This document shows, in pieces, positions 8,208 through 16,797 of a DNA stretch of 64,000 bases. A model generated the notes under the pieces. That model saw only the letters and a list, made by a program, of their open reading frames with translations. It searched no databases and was not told the origin of the DNA. Where the stretch lies: the NCBI GenBank assembly GCA_934771475.1, contig CAKVMD010000005.1:6414-70413 (forward strand). Reading direction: 5' to 3'. The position numbers were made by a program, and so were the translations under genes. The stretch is from an uncultured Clostridia bacterium (lineage in GTDB: Bacteria; Bacillota; Clostridia; Christensenellales; UBA1242). Position 1 is the first letter of the stretch; the number at the start of each line of letters is the position of its first letter.

Positions 8208-8956
8208 AAATCTCTCCAAATTTTTTCAAATAGCGTTCCAAATTTTTTGTCCTCTCGCTTTTCGAGAGGGCTTTTTTGTGGAAAAGACAAGAGGACTTCT
8301 TCTTTGACAGACGCTGGTCGAGATGACAAGATAATGACCTTATCGGACATACTTAACGCTTCCGAAATGTCATGAGTAACAAGTAGCGCTGTTTTTTCTT
8401 CCGTTTTTATAATGTCATACACATCATCGCAGACTTTAAGCCTCGTTTGAAAGTCGAGGGCTGAAAATGGTTCGTCTAGAAGTAAAAGAGCCGGCTCCAT
8501 AACCAGAGTTCTAATTAGGGCAACTCTTTGCCTCATGCCTCCGCTAAGTTGTCGAGGCTTTTTGTTTATAAAGTTGTAAAGGTCATATTTTTTGAGTAGC
8601 GAAAGGGCAAATTCTATCTTTTTTTCGTCCTTTGAAAGTTTGTTTATTTCAAGGCCTAAGGTAACATTTTGCCAAATAGTTCTCCACTCAAAGAGGTGGT
8701 CTTTTTGGAACATATACCCGATTTTCTCATCGTTTTGTTTGACCTTTTCTCCGTCAAGCAAGATTTCTCCACTTGATGGCGATAAAAGTCCAGCAATGAG
8801 TGAAAGAATGGTGGTTTTACCGCAACCGCTTGGACCTACTAGCGAAGAAAAACTTTTTTCTTCAAGAGAAAAATTTATATCATCTAGTGCCTTTATCTCG
8901 CTTTCTTTTGTCTGGTAGAAAAAAGAGACATTTTTCATTTCTAGCAAGTTATTCAT
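8201..8956 (-). CDS. ABC transporter ATP-binding protein (SsuB/TauB/ThiZ type)
   Basis: 251-residue import ATPase. Walker A is GPSGCGKTT, the Q-loop is GYMFQKDHLFEW, the signature is LSGGMRQRV, Walker B is LLLLDEPF and the switch histidine is in LLVTHDISEAL. It powers the permease encoded immediately downstream. No riboswitch or binding-protein gene is visible in the 134 bp upstream, so the solute-binding component must be encoded elsewhere or missing. Confidence 0.92.
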   Translation of the reverse strand: MNNLLEMKNVSFFYQTKESEIKALDDINFSLEEKSFSSLVGPSGCGKTTILSLIAGLLSPSSGEILLDGEKVKQNDEKIGYMFQKDHLFEWRTIWQNVTLGLEINKLSKDEKKIEFALSLLKKYDLYNFINKKPRQLSGGMRQRVALIRTLVMEPALLLLDEPFSALDFQTRLKVCDDVYDIIKTEEKTALLVTHDISEALSMSDKVIILSSRPASVKEEVLLSFPQKSPLEKREDKKFGTLFEKIWRDLC

Positions 8957-9058
8957 TGTTTGACCTCTACAATATCAGTCTAGCAAAAGAAGAGGGGGTT
9001 TGTTACAACTTTTCAAAATTTTTGGCAGTAAAGGTGGAAAAGCGCAACAAAGCGAAGG

Positions 9059-9064
9059 TATAAT
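9059..9064 (+). promoter_or_regulatory. Possible -10 box for the phage cassette
   Basis: TATAAT lies 27 nt before the first cassette ATG. No good -35 hexamer stands at 17 nt, so host expression of the cassette may be weak or activator-dependent. Confidence 0.4.
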
Positions 9065-9090
9065 GTTGCCAAACTCAAAAAGGGGAACAA

Positions 9091-9381
9091 ATGGACGAGG
9101 AGGACATGATTAAAAAAGCCTTGCTTAAAAAAGCGTTAGGTTATGACGCGGACGATGTTGTTAAAGAGTACACGAGCGGGGAAGATGGTGATATTGTGCT
9201 AGCCAAAAAGAAAGTTACCACCAAACATTATGCGCCCGATGTGTCAGCGGTGAAACTACTTCTTGACAGGTACTATAAGACTTACAAAGAAATTGTGGAC
9301 GAAATGACAGATGAAGCCCTTGAAGAGGAAAAGAATAGACTCGAAAGACTTATTAAGGAGGAAGAAGATGGAACTTCATGA
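9091..9381 (+). CDS. Small phage-cassette protein, unknown function
   Basis: 96 residues, highly charged, with a C-terminal coiled coil (EALEEEKNRLERLIKEEEDG). I do not recognise it. AAGGGG precedes the ATG and the stop overlaps the next start by 14 nt, which supports translation. Its position just before the portal gene is where a small terminase subunit or DNA-binding adaptor often sits, but no helix-turn-helix is evident. Confidence 0.65.
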   Translation: MDEEDMIKKALLKKALGYDADDVVKEYTSGEDGDIVLAKKKVTTKHYAPDVSAVKLLLDRYYKTYKEIVDEMTDEALEEEKNRLERLIKEEEDGTS

Positions 9382-9604
9382 GTGTAATCATTTTTGTAAA
9401 TGCGACTTTAATGGCTGTAACAACAGAGCAAAATATACCTTCTCATGCGGTGGAAACATAAGGCGAGACCTTTGTTTTTGCGAAGAGTGCTTGAAAGGGA
9501 TGTATAACGAAATTTCAAAAATGTTAGTGCCAAAAGCAATTAAAAGTCCATTTAAGATAAATCAAAGATTAAGGAGAGAAGATGAAAGAAGAAAAGATTG
9601 TTAA
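9368..9604 (+). CDS. Small zinc-ribbon-like phage-cassette protein
   Basis: 78 residues with cysteine/histidine clusters CNHFCKCDFNGCNN and FSCGG...LCFCEEC, consistent with one or two structural zinc sites. ATG 9368 is preceded by GAGGAAGA; a longer in-frame start at 9311 would overlap the previous gene by 70 bp. The end overlaps the portal gene by 23 bp. The role is unknown; a head-assembly or DNA-binding accessory protein is possible. Confidence 0.6.
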   Translation: MELHECNHFCKCDFNGCNNRAKYTFSCGGNIRRDLCFCEECLKGMYNEISKMLVPKAIKSPFKINQRLRREDERRKDC

Positions 9605-11423
9605 AGAAGTCCTTGACGACTTTAAAAAGCGCGCCGAAGAGCGCAAAAGTTTTGACCTCATTTGGCAGATTAACTCTAACTTTTTAATGGGAAATCAATA
9701 CTGCAATGTGGGTTATGGTGGCGAACTTGAAGAGCAAGACCGTCAATTCTTTTGGCAAGAGAGGGAGGTTTTTAACCATATTGCGCCAATTTATGATATA
9801 AGATTTGCAAAACTGTCAAAGGTTAAGCCCGACATAAACATTTTACCTGCTACAAACGAAGAAAAAGACAAACAAATAGCCAAAATTTCTAAGAAAATAT
9901 ACCAATCTGTGAAAAATAAACTTGAAATCAATGAAAAAGTAAACCAAGCAATTAAATGGAGCGAGGTTTGCGGAACTGTGTTTTACAAAGTTGGCTGGAA
10001 CTCCAATATTGGTCAGGTTGTTGGAATTGGTGATAACGATAAGAAGATTACTTCGGGTGAGGTTGAACTTAGCGTTGTAAGTCCTTTTGAAATCTATCCA
10101 GACTCAGCAACTTGTGAAAGTCTTGATGAGTGTCAAAGCATAATTCATGCCAAAGCGTATAAAACAAGCCAAATTAAGTCTATGTATGGCATTGATGTCA
10201 AGGGGCAAGATGTCAATGTGTTCTCGCTGGACGGAGTTAGTGGCTCGGTGGGAGGACTTGGCTTTAATGGAACAATGCCAAAGATTATTCAAACCCGCAA
10301 AGCAGATTCTGCGGTGGTTGTTGAAAGATATGTACGCCCTTGCGCAGAGTATCCAAATGGCAGACTTACGATAGTCGCAGGTGATAGGCTGGCATTTGAT
10401 GGCGACCTTCCATACATGATAAAAGACGAAAAGGAGCGTGATTTTCCTTTCATTAGACAAACCAGCATTGAAGAGCCGGGATGTTTCTGGGGAACCAGCG
10501 TAATTGAACGCCTTATTCCTGTTCAAAGAGCGTACAATGCTGTAAAAAATCGTAAACACGAATTTATCAATCGTATTTCTATGGGCGTGCTTTCGGTTGA
10601 GGATGGCTCAGTCGACCTTGATAATTTAGAGCAAGAGGGGTTGTGCCCGGGGAAAGTGCTGGTTTATAGACAAGGCGCAAAAGAGCCTCAATACTTGCAA
10701 AGCGAGGCTATAAGCGGAGAATTAGCAAAGGAAGAAGACGCACTTTTAGAGGAGTTTAACAAAATCAGTGGCGTCAGCGATATTTTAGGGACAAGTGGGG
10801 TTTCTGCAAATATGAGCGGGGTTACACTTGAACTTATGATTTCGCAAGATGAAACAAGGCTCAACGCCTCAGTTGAGTCCATCAAGATTGCAATGCGCGA
10901 TATTGCCAAGAAGATTTTAAAACTTTATAGACAGTTTGCAGTTTTCCCACGCCTTGCAAGAATTGTGGGCGAAAATGGCGATGTGGAAATATTCTATTTC
11001 TCATCAAGCGATATCACAAGCGATGACATAATCGTAGATGACTATGCAGACACAAATCAAACCCTTTCTCAACGCCGAGAAATGATTTTCAACTTGCTAG
11101 AAAATGGAATTTTGACGGATGAGAAAGGCAATCTTACAAACAAAATGAAAACAAAAATCATGGAGATGCTGGGCGTTGGTGCGTGGGAAAGCGCCCAAGA
11201 CATAAACGAACTCCACATTAAAAAAGCGGATAAAGAAAACTTTAAACTGCTTGATGGCATAAATTTAAAGCCTAGTGAAATTGATGACCACGAACTTCAC
11301 ATAAACGAGCACGTGGCTTTTATGCTTGGTGAAGATTTTGAGAAGAAAAAAGCCAAAAATCCAAAAATAGAACAAATCTTTTTAGAGCACGTTAAGGCTC
11401 ACAAGATGATGAAGGAGGAATAA
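9582..11423 (+). CDS. Phage portal protein (P22-like podovirus type)
   Basis: 613 residues. Portal proteins form the dodecameric ring at one capsid vertex through which DNA enters. Supporting features are the length, the N-terminal FLMGNQYC and NHIAPIYDIRFAKLSKVKPDI, the core EEPGCFWGTSVIERLIPVQRAYNAVKNRKHEFI, and the conserved position before scaffold and capsid genes. GGAGAG precedes ATG 9582. The next gene begins at the base after the stop. The P22-like assignment rests on pattern recognition rather than alignment. Confidence 0.85.
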   Translation: MKEEKIVKEVLDDFKKRAEERKSFDLIWQINSNFLMGNQYCNVGYGGELEEQDRQFFWQEREVFNHIAPIYDIRFAKLSKVKPDINILPATNEEKDKQIAKISKKIYQSVKNKLEINEKVNQAIKWSEVCGTVFYKVGWNSNIGQVVGIGDNDKKITSGEVELSVVSPFEIYPDSATCESLDECQSIIHAKAYKTSQIKSMYGIDVKGQDVNVFSLDGVSGSVGGLGFNGTMPKIIQTRKADSAVVVERYVRPCAEYPNGRLTIVAGDRLAFDGDLPYMIKDEKERDFPFIRQTSIEEPGCFWGTSVIERLIPVQRAYNAVKNRKHEFINRISMGVLSVEDGSVDLDNLEQEGLCPGKVLVYRQGAKEPQYLQSEAISGELAKEEDALLEEFNKISGVSDILGTSGVSANMSGVTLELMISQDETRLNASVESIKIAMRDIAKKILKLYRQFAVFPRLARIVGENGDVEIFYFSSSDITSDDIIVDDYADTNQTLSQRREMIFNLLENGILTDEKGNLTNKMKTKIMEMLGVGAWESAQDINELHIKKADKENFKLLDGINLKPSEIDDHELHINEHVAFMLGEDFEKKKAKNPKIEQIFLEHVKAHKMMKEE

Positions 11424-12029
11424 ATGGAAGAAAGAGAACAACCGACAGTGGAACCGGCAAATGTTTTAAACGTAACGGAGGAGGAAAGTGCTGTGAGTGA
11501 AGTCGGCTCTCGCGAAAAAGCAGACCTTGGGAAATTCAAAAGTGTGGAGGACCTTATGGACGCATATAACTCTCTGCAAAGCGAGTTTACAAGGAAATGC
11601 CAACAGCTTAGTCAAACGCTAAAAGATAAAACGGAAATTGAAACGCCAAAAGAAAAGGAAACTTTTGATGAGGGGAAATTCAATGCGTTCCTTGAAGAAA
11701 ATGACAAGGCAAAAAACTATGCTGACGAGATTAAAAATCTTGTTACAGAAAAAGGCTCTGCCTCTTATGAGGACGCTTGGGGCAGGGCGCTTTTAAATCG
11801 TATTAATAATGACGAGAACTCTTCAAGCGACCCTCTTATTAATCAGTATGTTTTATCTAACGAAGAATTAAAAAACAAAGTTATCGAAGATTATCTTGAA
11901 AGGCTCAAAGGGGCAAGTGCTCCTTATGTGATGGCTTCTTCTGGTGGTGAGAGACTTTCAAGCGTAAGTGAGCAAAGTCCCACCACGCTTGAAGAAGCGA
12001 AACTTCTTACAAGAAAAATGTTTGAATAA
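11424..12029 (+). CDS. Scaffold-like phage capsid assembly protein
   Basis: 201 residues, acidic and mostly helical, with no membrane span. Segment 30-65 (LGKFKSVEDLMDAYNSLQSEFTRKCQQL) is the leader found in many phage scaffold or head-associated proteins lying between portal and capsid genes. It would guide capsid assembly and leave or be degraded on maturation. It starts directly at the portal stop with GAAGGAGG upstream. Assignment is by composition and position. Confidence 0.7.
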   Translation: MEEREQPTVEPANVLNVTEEESAVSEVGSREKADLGKFKSVEDLMDAYNSLQSEFTRKCQQLSQTLKDKTEIETPKEKETFDEGKFNAFLEENDKAKNYADEIKNLVTEKGSASYEDAWGRALLNRINNDENSSSDPLINQYVLSNEELKNKVIEDYLERLKGASAPYVMASSGGERLSSVSEQSPTTLEEAKLLTRKMFE

Positions 12030-12110
12030 TTAAAGATTTTCGACAGATTTTTCGTTAAAAAACATCAAAAAACAAGTAAAAACTATAAAAACGAAGAAAA
12101 AGGAGAAAAA

Positions 12111-13328
12111 ATGGTTACTTTACAAACAGCAGATAATGCTTTAAAAAATGTATATCTTGGAGTTGTAGCAAACCAACTCAATGTTAAAGCAAACCCACTT
12201 CTTGCAAAAATCAAACGCACAAGCAAAGATGTGTGGGGAAAAGAAATTAGAAAACTTGCACCATTCGGAATTAATGGCGGTGTAGGTGCAGGTGGCGAAA
12301 CCGATGCACTTCCAGATGCTTCTGGCAATGGATATGTTCAATTCGTAAGCGAACTTAAAAACCTTTATGGCAAAATTGAAATTTCAGACAAGGCAGTAAG
12401 AGCAAGTCAAAACAATATTGGTGCTTTTGTCAACCTTTTAACTGATGAAATGGAAGGACTTGTTAAGGCAAGTGCTTTCAACCTTGGAAGAATGTTGTAC
12501 GGTGATGGAACTGGACTTCTTGCAACAGTTTCTGCCGTTTCAAGCAAAACTCTTACTTGCGATAAGGTAAACAATCTTATTGAAGGGATGCTTGTTGATG
12601 TTTACTCAACCAGCGGAAAAGTAAATACAACTCCACTCAAAATCACTTATGTAGATAGAGTAAATAAGAAATTCACTTATGCTGGTACATCGGGCACAAT
12701 TTCAGCAAATTGCAAAGTTTATGTTCAAGGCTCAAAAGACAAAGAAATCTCAGGTCTTGGCAAAATCTTTGATTCAAGCGCAACTTCAATCTATGGAGTT
12801 AGCAAGTCAGACAACCCATGGCTTACCCCTTATGTAAGCACAACCGAACAAGAGATTTCTGACATTGTTATCCAACAAGCGATTGACTTCCTTGACATGA
12901 ATGTTGACAGCCAAATCAACTTTATTTCTTGTTCTAGTCAAGTTAGACGCGCATATCAAGAATATCTTGGCGCTTATAGAAGAAACATTGATATTGCAGT
13001 TCTTGACGGCGGATACAAAACAATCACTCACAACGGTATTCCAGTTGTTGCAGACAGATTTGTTGATAATGATACTATGTATCTTCTTAACACAAACGAC
13101 TTTACTCTTCATGAACTTTGCGACTGGCAATGGTTACAAGGTGAGGACGGCAGAATTTTGAAACAAAAAGAAGGCTATCCAACATACTCTGCAACCCTTG
13201 TTAAATATGCTGAACTTATTTGTGATAAGCCATGCGGACAAGCAAAAATTTCTGGAATTAAGTCAACAGTAACAAACCCTTTTGCTACAAATGTTACTGT
13301 AAACAATACATCTTCACAAACTGAATAA
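12111..13328 (+). CDS. Phage major capsid protein
   Basis: 405 residues. Major coat subunit, probably of the HK97 fold: N-terminal arm (TADNALKNVYLGVVANQLNVKANPLLAKI), an E-loop-like segment rich in Gly, a core including GKIEISDKAVRASQNN, and a late DGGYKTITHNGIPVVADRFV. AAGGAGAAA lies upstream of ATG 12111. Codon use is strongly biased towards the same codons as the host ribosomal genes, suggesting either adaptation or high expression. A hairpin (TTTAAGTCT pairing with AGACTTAAA, about 13372-13415) follows. Confidence 0.85.
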   Translation: MVTLQTADNALKNVYLGVVANQLNVKANPLLAKIKRTSKDVWGKEIRKLAPFGINGGVGAGGETDALPDASGNGYVQFVSELKNLYGKIEISDKAVRASQNNIGAFVNLLTDEMEGLVKASAFNLGRMLYGDGTGLLATVSAVSSKTLTCDKVNNLIEGMLVDVYSTSGKVNTTPLKITYVDRVNKKFTYAGTSGTISANCKVYVQGSKDKEISGLGKIFDSSATSIYGVSKSDNPWLTPYVSTTEQEISDIVIQQAIDFLDMNVDSQINFISCSSQVRRAYQEYLGAYRRNIDIAVLDGGYKTITHNGIPVVADRFVDNDTMYLLNTNDFTLHELCDWQWLQGEDGRILKQKEGYPTYSATLVKYAELICDKPCGQAKISGIKSTVTNPFATNVTVNNTSSQTE

Positions 13329-13469
13329 TTAAAAATTTATAAAGGCAAAATTTCTTTTTTAGGGCAAAATGTTTAAGTCTAATTTTAGGGCGAAATTCTG
13401 TTTTCAAGACTTAAATATGCTTAAAAAATTGATTTTTTGCCTTTTTAATAAATTTTGGAGGCGAAAATC

Positions 13470-13781
13470 ATGAAAAATCTTCTAATTATTGAAGGGGATA
13501 CTTTTTTTATAAATGAAAGACTAAAAGAAATTGATAAGGACTATTTTATCGTTTTCAATCTTGAAAAACAAAAATATGAAGTTCATGTTCACGGGCAAGC
13601 GAAAAGTAGTTATGCTTTTACTTTGCCTTTTGACGGCCTTGACGAGCGGACAATACTGTTTGCTCAAAAAACTCGCATTGCCAATATGGACAAAATTTTA
13701 GATGAGATTGAAAAAGATAACGAAAAGTCTTACGAGCGCCTCATAAAACAGCAGGTGAATTTATTGAAGGAGATAATATGA
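13470..13781 (+). CDS. Unknown phage-cassette protein after the capsid gene
   Basis: 103 residues; ATG 13470 is chosen because GGAGGCG stands 7 nt upstream (an extension to 13455 lacks a site). No recognisable motif; the second half is helical and charged. Position between capsid and connector genes suggests a head-completion or decoration protein. Its end overlaps the next start by 4 nt. Confidence 0.6.
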   Translation: MKNLLIIEGDTFFINERLKEIDKDYFIVFNLEKQKYEVHVHGQAKSSYAFTLPFDGLDERTILFAQKTRIANMDKILDEIEKDNEKSYERLIKQQVNLLKEII

Positions 13782-14332
13782 AAGTAAAAGATATAATCAT
13801 TTTAGCGCTAGATTTTTGTCATGAAGACAGCCTTGCTTCACTTTTAAGGACGGAGAACCCAACCTTGACTGACGAACAGCAAGAAAAAGTAAACTCTTTC
13901 ACAAGGTGCTTCAATCTTGTTTATGAAGAATTGTCAAGCCAATATCTTCCAATAATAAAAACTGAAACTGTTAGTGCTACCGATGGAAAAGTGCTTTATT
14001 CTAGTCTATCTCAAAAAGTGCTAGATGTTGTGGAGGTTAAAAACGCACATGGCAGAAAAATCAAATTTAGAAAGTTTGATTCTTACCTTTTTGCTCTTGC
14101 CAGTGAGGTAACAGTGTCATATAAAACCCTTCCAAACGCTTTGACAGAGTCGAGTGAATTTTCTTGCCCATTGCCCGAGCGAATTTTTGCCTATGGCGTG
14201 GCGAGAGAGTTTTTCTATTTGCAAGGGGCAAGCGATGAAGCTGAAATCTATGACAACCGCTACAAAGACAGCCTTCTTGTTTTGCTTGGTAAGTCAAAAG
14301 AGATAAAAATGCCCGCGAGGGGGTGGATTTAA
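13778..14332 (+). CDS. Probable head-tail connector/adaptor protein
   Basis: 184 residues, ATG overlapping the preceding stop, with AAGGAG upstream. The sequence is helical at both ends with a beta-rich centre (VSATDGKVLYSSLSQKVLDVVEVKN). Length and place after the capsid gene fit podovirus-type adaptors, but I recognise no diagnostic motif. Confidence 0.55.
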   Translation: MKVKDIIILALDFCHEDSLASLLRTENPTLTDEQQEKVNSFTRCFNLVYEELSSQYLPIIKTETVSATDGKVLYSSLSQKVLDVVEVKNAHGRKIKFRKFDSYLFALASEVTVSYKTLPNALTESSEFSCPLPERIFAYGVAREFFYLQGASDEAEIYDNRYKDSLLVLLGKSKEIKMPARGWI

Positions 14333-15813
14333 TGCTATATTTAAATAAGCACGCCCCAGCCAAGGCGAAAACAAAAGAGGTTTCCATCTCTTTTGCACAA
14401 AAGGACACTTTGGCTGACGACCCAAAAGAGGGAAAAGGTGAACTTGTTTATAATATTACGATAAACAGGGGAGCACTAAAAAGTGGACTAGGTTTTGAAA
14501 AACTTGCCTCTTCACTTGATACAGAAGACCTTGATGATGAAGTGGTTTTGCCACTGCGAGGGACTCAGGTTAAGGCAATAGACCAACTCTGTTGGCATGA
14601 CAAATCTGGTGGAATAACCTACTATTTTGTTTTCTACTATAACAATGAAGGGTTAATTTGCTATGATGAACTTTTTGCCGAGCGCATACTTACACATATC
14701 ATTCAAAACGATTTTACTGATATTCCAACCACATTCCCATATATGAGCAATGGCATCGAACACTTGGTCTTCTCTGGGAAAGGTACAACCTTACTTATAG
14801 GGAACGCTGGATATAGAAATCTTGAAAATGTTCCGGGTATGCTTTCATGTGTAAGTCATTATGGAATGTTTTTTGGGATAAAAATTGGCACTCCACCAAA
14901 ACTTATTTACTCATCAGTTACCGACCTTACAAAGTGGGATGATACGCTGGTCAAAAACCTTGACTTTACTGACGCAAGGGGAGACCTTACAAGGCTTGTT
15001 TCGTTTAATGACTATGTCTATATATTTAGAAACTTTGGGATAACTCAACTTTCTAAATATTCGCAGGATGAAGAATTCTCGATAAGTCATATGTATCAAG
15101 CCTGCTCTTATATAAATCCAAACACTATTTGCCAATTTAGAGACGCGGTCTATTTTGTTGAAGATTGCACTTTGAAAGTCTTTAATGGCAACAGCGTAAA
15201 GGATATAGAAGTTAAAAACTTTAAATATATGAAAGGTGTTACAAACACTGCACTTTTTGGAACGTGCTACAAGGGCAAGTACTACCTTGCTTGCAGGTGC
15301 GATTTCGGTGATGATGAAGTCGTGGGATGCGAGGGGTATACAGCCGGCTACACAAACAATGCACTTATTTCTTACGACCTTACAACAGGTGAAGAAGAAA
15401 TTTTAAGAGGGGTGGATATTAAGCAAATTATGAATTTTGTTTCACCTTTTAAGTGCAAACTTTTAGCATGTTTTAGAAATCAGCATATTGATAAAATAGG
15501 GCAACTTACTTCTGACGGCAAACTTTTTGGTCAAGTGCTAAAAAGCAAGTTTGAAAGTACCTATACTGATTTTGGCGCAAAAAGCGCCCGTAAAACGCTT
15601 ACAAAAATCACTTATAAATGCAATGGAAAAGTTGCGTGTAAGATTATTTGTGATGGACAGGAAAAAACTTTCACACTTGAAGGTAATGGCGTCATGAAAA
15701 CAAAAAGATTGTCTATGACTGGGAGAGAATTTAAATTTGTCTTGACCGGAGACCTTTCACCAATAAATCTTGATGACTTTGTGGTAACGGCTAAAATTCG
15801 TGATGAAAATTGA
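14332..15813 (+). CDS. Large tail/stopper-like phage protein, beta-propeller-like
   Basis: 493 residues, rich in beta strands with repeated short blade-like segments (LTRLVSFNDYVYIFRNFGITQLSK, DAVYFVEDCTLKVFNGN, ALISYDLTTGEEEILRG). This pattern resembles the P22 gp10-type tail stopper or receptor-proximal propellers. I chose ATG 14332, which overlaps the previous stop and has GAGGGGG at a good distance, rather than GTG 14323. It is probably the last structural protein of the particle, because holins follow. Confidence 0.6.
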   Translation: MLYLNKHAPAKAKTKEVSISFAQKDTLADDPKEGKGELVYNITINRGALKSGLGFEKLASSLDTEDLDDEVVLPLRGTQVKAIDQLCWHDKSGGITYYFVFYYNNEGLICYDELFAERILTHIIQNDFTDIPTTFPYMSNGIEHLVFSGKGTTLLIGNAGYRNLENVPGMLSCVSHYGMFFGIKIGTPPKLIYSSVTDLTKWDDTLVKNLDFTDARGDLTRLVSFNDYVYIFRNFGITQLSKYSQDEEFSISHMYQACSYINPNTICQFRDAVYFVEDCTLKVFNGNSVKDIEVKNFKYMKGVTNTALFGTCYKGKYYLACRCDFGDDEVVGCEGYTAGYTNNALISYDLTTGEEEILRGVDIKQIMNFVSPFKCKLLACFRNQHIDKIGQLTSDGKLFGQVLKSKFESTYTDFGAKSARKTLTKITYKCNGKVACKIICDGQEKTFTLEGNGVMKTKRLSMTGREFKFVLTGDLSPINLDDFVVTAKIRDEN

Positions 15814-15919
15814 AGTTAGATATTTCGTCCGTTTAGTAAGAGCGAGAGAAAAAGAAAGACTTTTTCAAAAGTTTGAATCGTTCTTGCCAAAAGGAGAAAT
15901 AAATGAATTTTTGGAATGA
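15803..15919 (+). CDS. Possible 38-residue overlapping ORF
   Basis: A short basic ORF (MKIEVRYFVRLVRAREKERL start) runs from inside the end of the tail gene to just past the BhlA start. No ribosome site is visible. It fills the only gap in the cassette, but may be chance; low support. Confidence 0.2.
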   Translation: MKIEVRYFVRLVRAREKERLFQKFESFLPKGEINEFLE

Positions 15920-16130
15920 ACTTGTTAAAATCGTCATAAGCAACGGTGTTTTTGCGACACTCTTTGTTTTCTTGTTTTTCTATCAACTTAAAGATTCTAC
16001 GCGTAGGGAAAAGGAGTATCGCACAACGATAGACAACCTTATGAAGCATCTTAAAATTATTGATGAAGTTAGGGCGGAAGTAAGCGACCTGAAAGATTTA
16101 GTTTTGGAGAAGCAAAATGAAAAGGTTTAA
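15903..16130 (+). CDS. BhlA/UviB-type holin-like protein
   Basis: 75 residues: one N-terminal membrane span (LVKIVISNGVFATLFVFLFF) followed by a charged coiled coil (TRREKEYRTTIDNLMKHLKIIDEV). This layout is the BhlA/bacteriocin-UviB family found next to phage lysis genes. AAGGAG precedes ATG 15903. It overlaps the second holin gene by 14 nt. No endolysin gene accompanies it. Confidence 0.8.
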   Translation: MNFWNELVKIVISNGVFATLFVFLFFYQLKDSTRREKEYRTTIDNLMKHLKIIDEVRAEVSDLKDLVLEKQNEKV

Positions 16131-16431
16131 AAATTATGGATTTTGGACTGCTCTTTCTGGCGCTCTCGTGCTATTTCTTACAACTTTGGGTGAAGCCTTT
16201 GGGTTTTCAATCCATCAAGAAACGGTTTCAAATCTTGTTATGGCACTAGCCGAACTTCTTGTAGTTTTTGGGATTGTTGTAATGCCAAAAAATAAAGAGG
16301 ACAGTTCGACAGGAGAAAATAAAGGTGGCGATGATGCTACTAGCGAAGACAAACAAGAAGATGACGGAAAAGTGGAAGAAAAAGAAGAGTCGCAAGGCGA
16401 AAAGCCAAATGACGAAAACGAAAAAGAGTAG
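16117..16431 (+). CDS. Phage holin, phi-LC3-like
   Basis: 104 residues. The first half has two membrane spans (YGFWTALSGALVLFLTTLGEAFG and VSNLVMALAELLVVFGIVVM) as in phi-LC3 type holins, which permeabilise the membrane to release lysin. The second half is an acidic low-complexity tail of about 45 residues (Glu, Lys, Asp, Asn), longer than typical. Start ATG 16117 has TTTGGAG upstream inside the bhlA end. Last gene before a strong terminator. Confidence 0.75.
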   Translation: MKRFKNYGFWTALSGALVLFLTTLGEAFGFSIHQETVSNLVMALAELLVVFGIVVMPKNKEDSSTGENKGGDDATSEDKQEDDGKVEEKEESQGEKPNDENEKE

Positions 16432-16445
16432 TCTTTTCACAACTT

Positions 16446-16478
16446 AAAAAAGTCGGCATATTTTGTGCCGACTTTTTT
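16446..16478 (+). terminator. Terminator of the phage cassette
   Basis: AAAAAAGTCGGCA (16446-16458) pairs perfectly with TGCCGACTTTTTT (16466-16478); symmetric A/T tails could make it work in both directions. Confidence 0.9.
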
Positions 16479-16539
16479 GTTTAATTTAAGATAAGAAAAC
16501 TCAAAATTAATTCTAGCCTAGTATAATGCGGGGGAAGGA

Positions 16540-16646
16540 CTTGTCAAGCAAATTGCGCGGGTTTTTAAAAACTCGCGCAAAAAATCCCCAAAGGGGATAA
16601 GCACCTGAGCGCGAACGCATGGCGCGCAAGGTTTATGCTTGACAAG
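16540..16646. ncRNA. Branched palindromic element, candidate structured RNA or MITE-like repeat
   Basis: An 11-bp outer stem (CTTGTCAAGCA at 16540-16550 with TGCTTGACAAG at 16636-16646) encloses three hairpins. These are 16553-16580 (TTGCGCG...CGCGCAA, almost perfect), 16584-16598 (ATCCCC-AAA-GGGGAT) and about 16607-16628 (GCGC...GCGC). The predicted shape is a cloverleaf. A TATAAT box at 16522-16527 lies just upstream with no clear -35. It stands in an otherwise empty 400-bp gap between the phage terminator and comEC. No match to tRNA or a known RNA was recognised. Confidence 0.5.
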
Positions 16647-16797
16647 GCGCCCCACCATATTTTTTCAAAAAAACAACTTTCACTAAAATCCGAGTTGTTG
16701 CCACAAAAATTTCAAACGACAAATCGCATTAAATATCGCGTTACACCCCGAATTTAACACTATTTTTCAAAAAAAGTTAAAAATAATGTCATATTTC

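Larger units (their letters stand above)
9091..16431 (+). mobile_element. Compact phage structural cassette without terminase, integrase or lysin
   Basis: Nine to ten tightly packed plus-strand genes run from a small leader ORF through portal, scaffold-like protein, major capsid, connectors and a large tail-complex protein to two holins. Several overlap by 4-23 bp. The cassette sits between an ABC importer and comEC, ends in a strong terminator at 16446 and has no direct repeats that I could find at its edges. No terminase, tail-length protein, fibre, endolysin, integrase or replication gene is present. It may be a prophage remnant, or a helper-dependent or domesticated particle. Confidence 0.75.

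Noticed and set aside
9091..16431. Calling the cassette an encapsulin-type compartment
   Set aside because: Portal, scaffold-like, connector and holin genes accompany the capsid gene, which encapsulin systems do not have.
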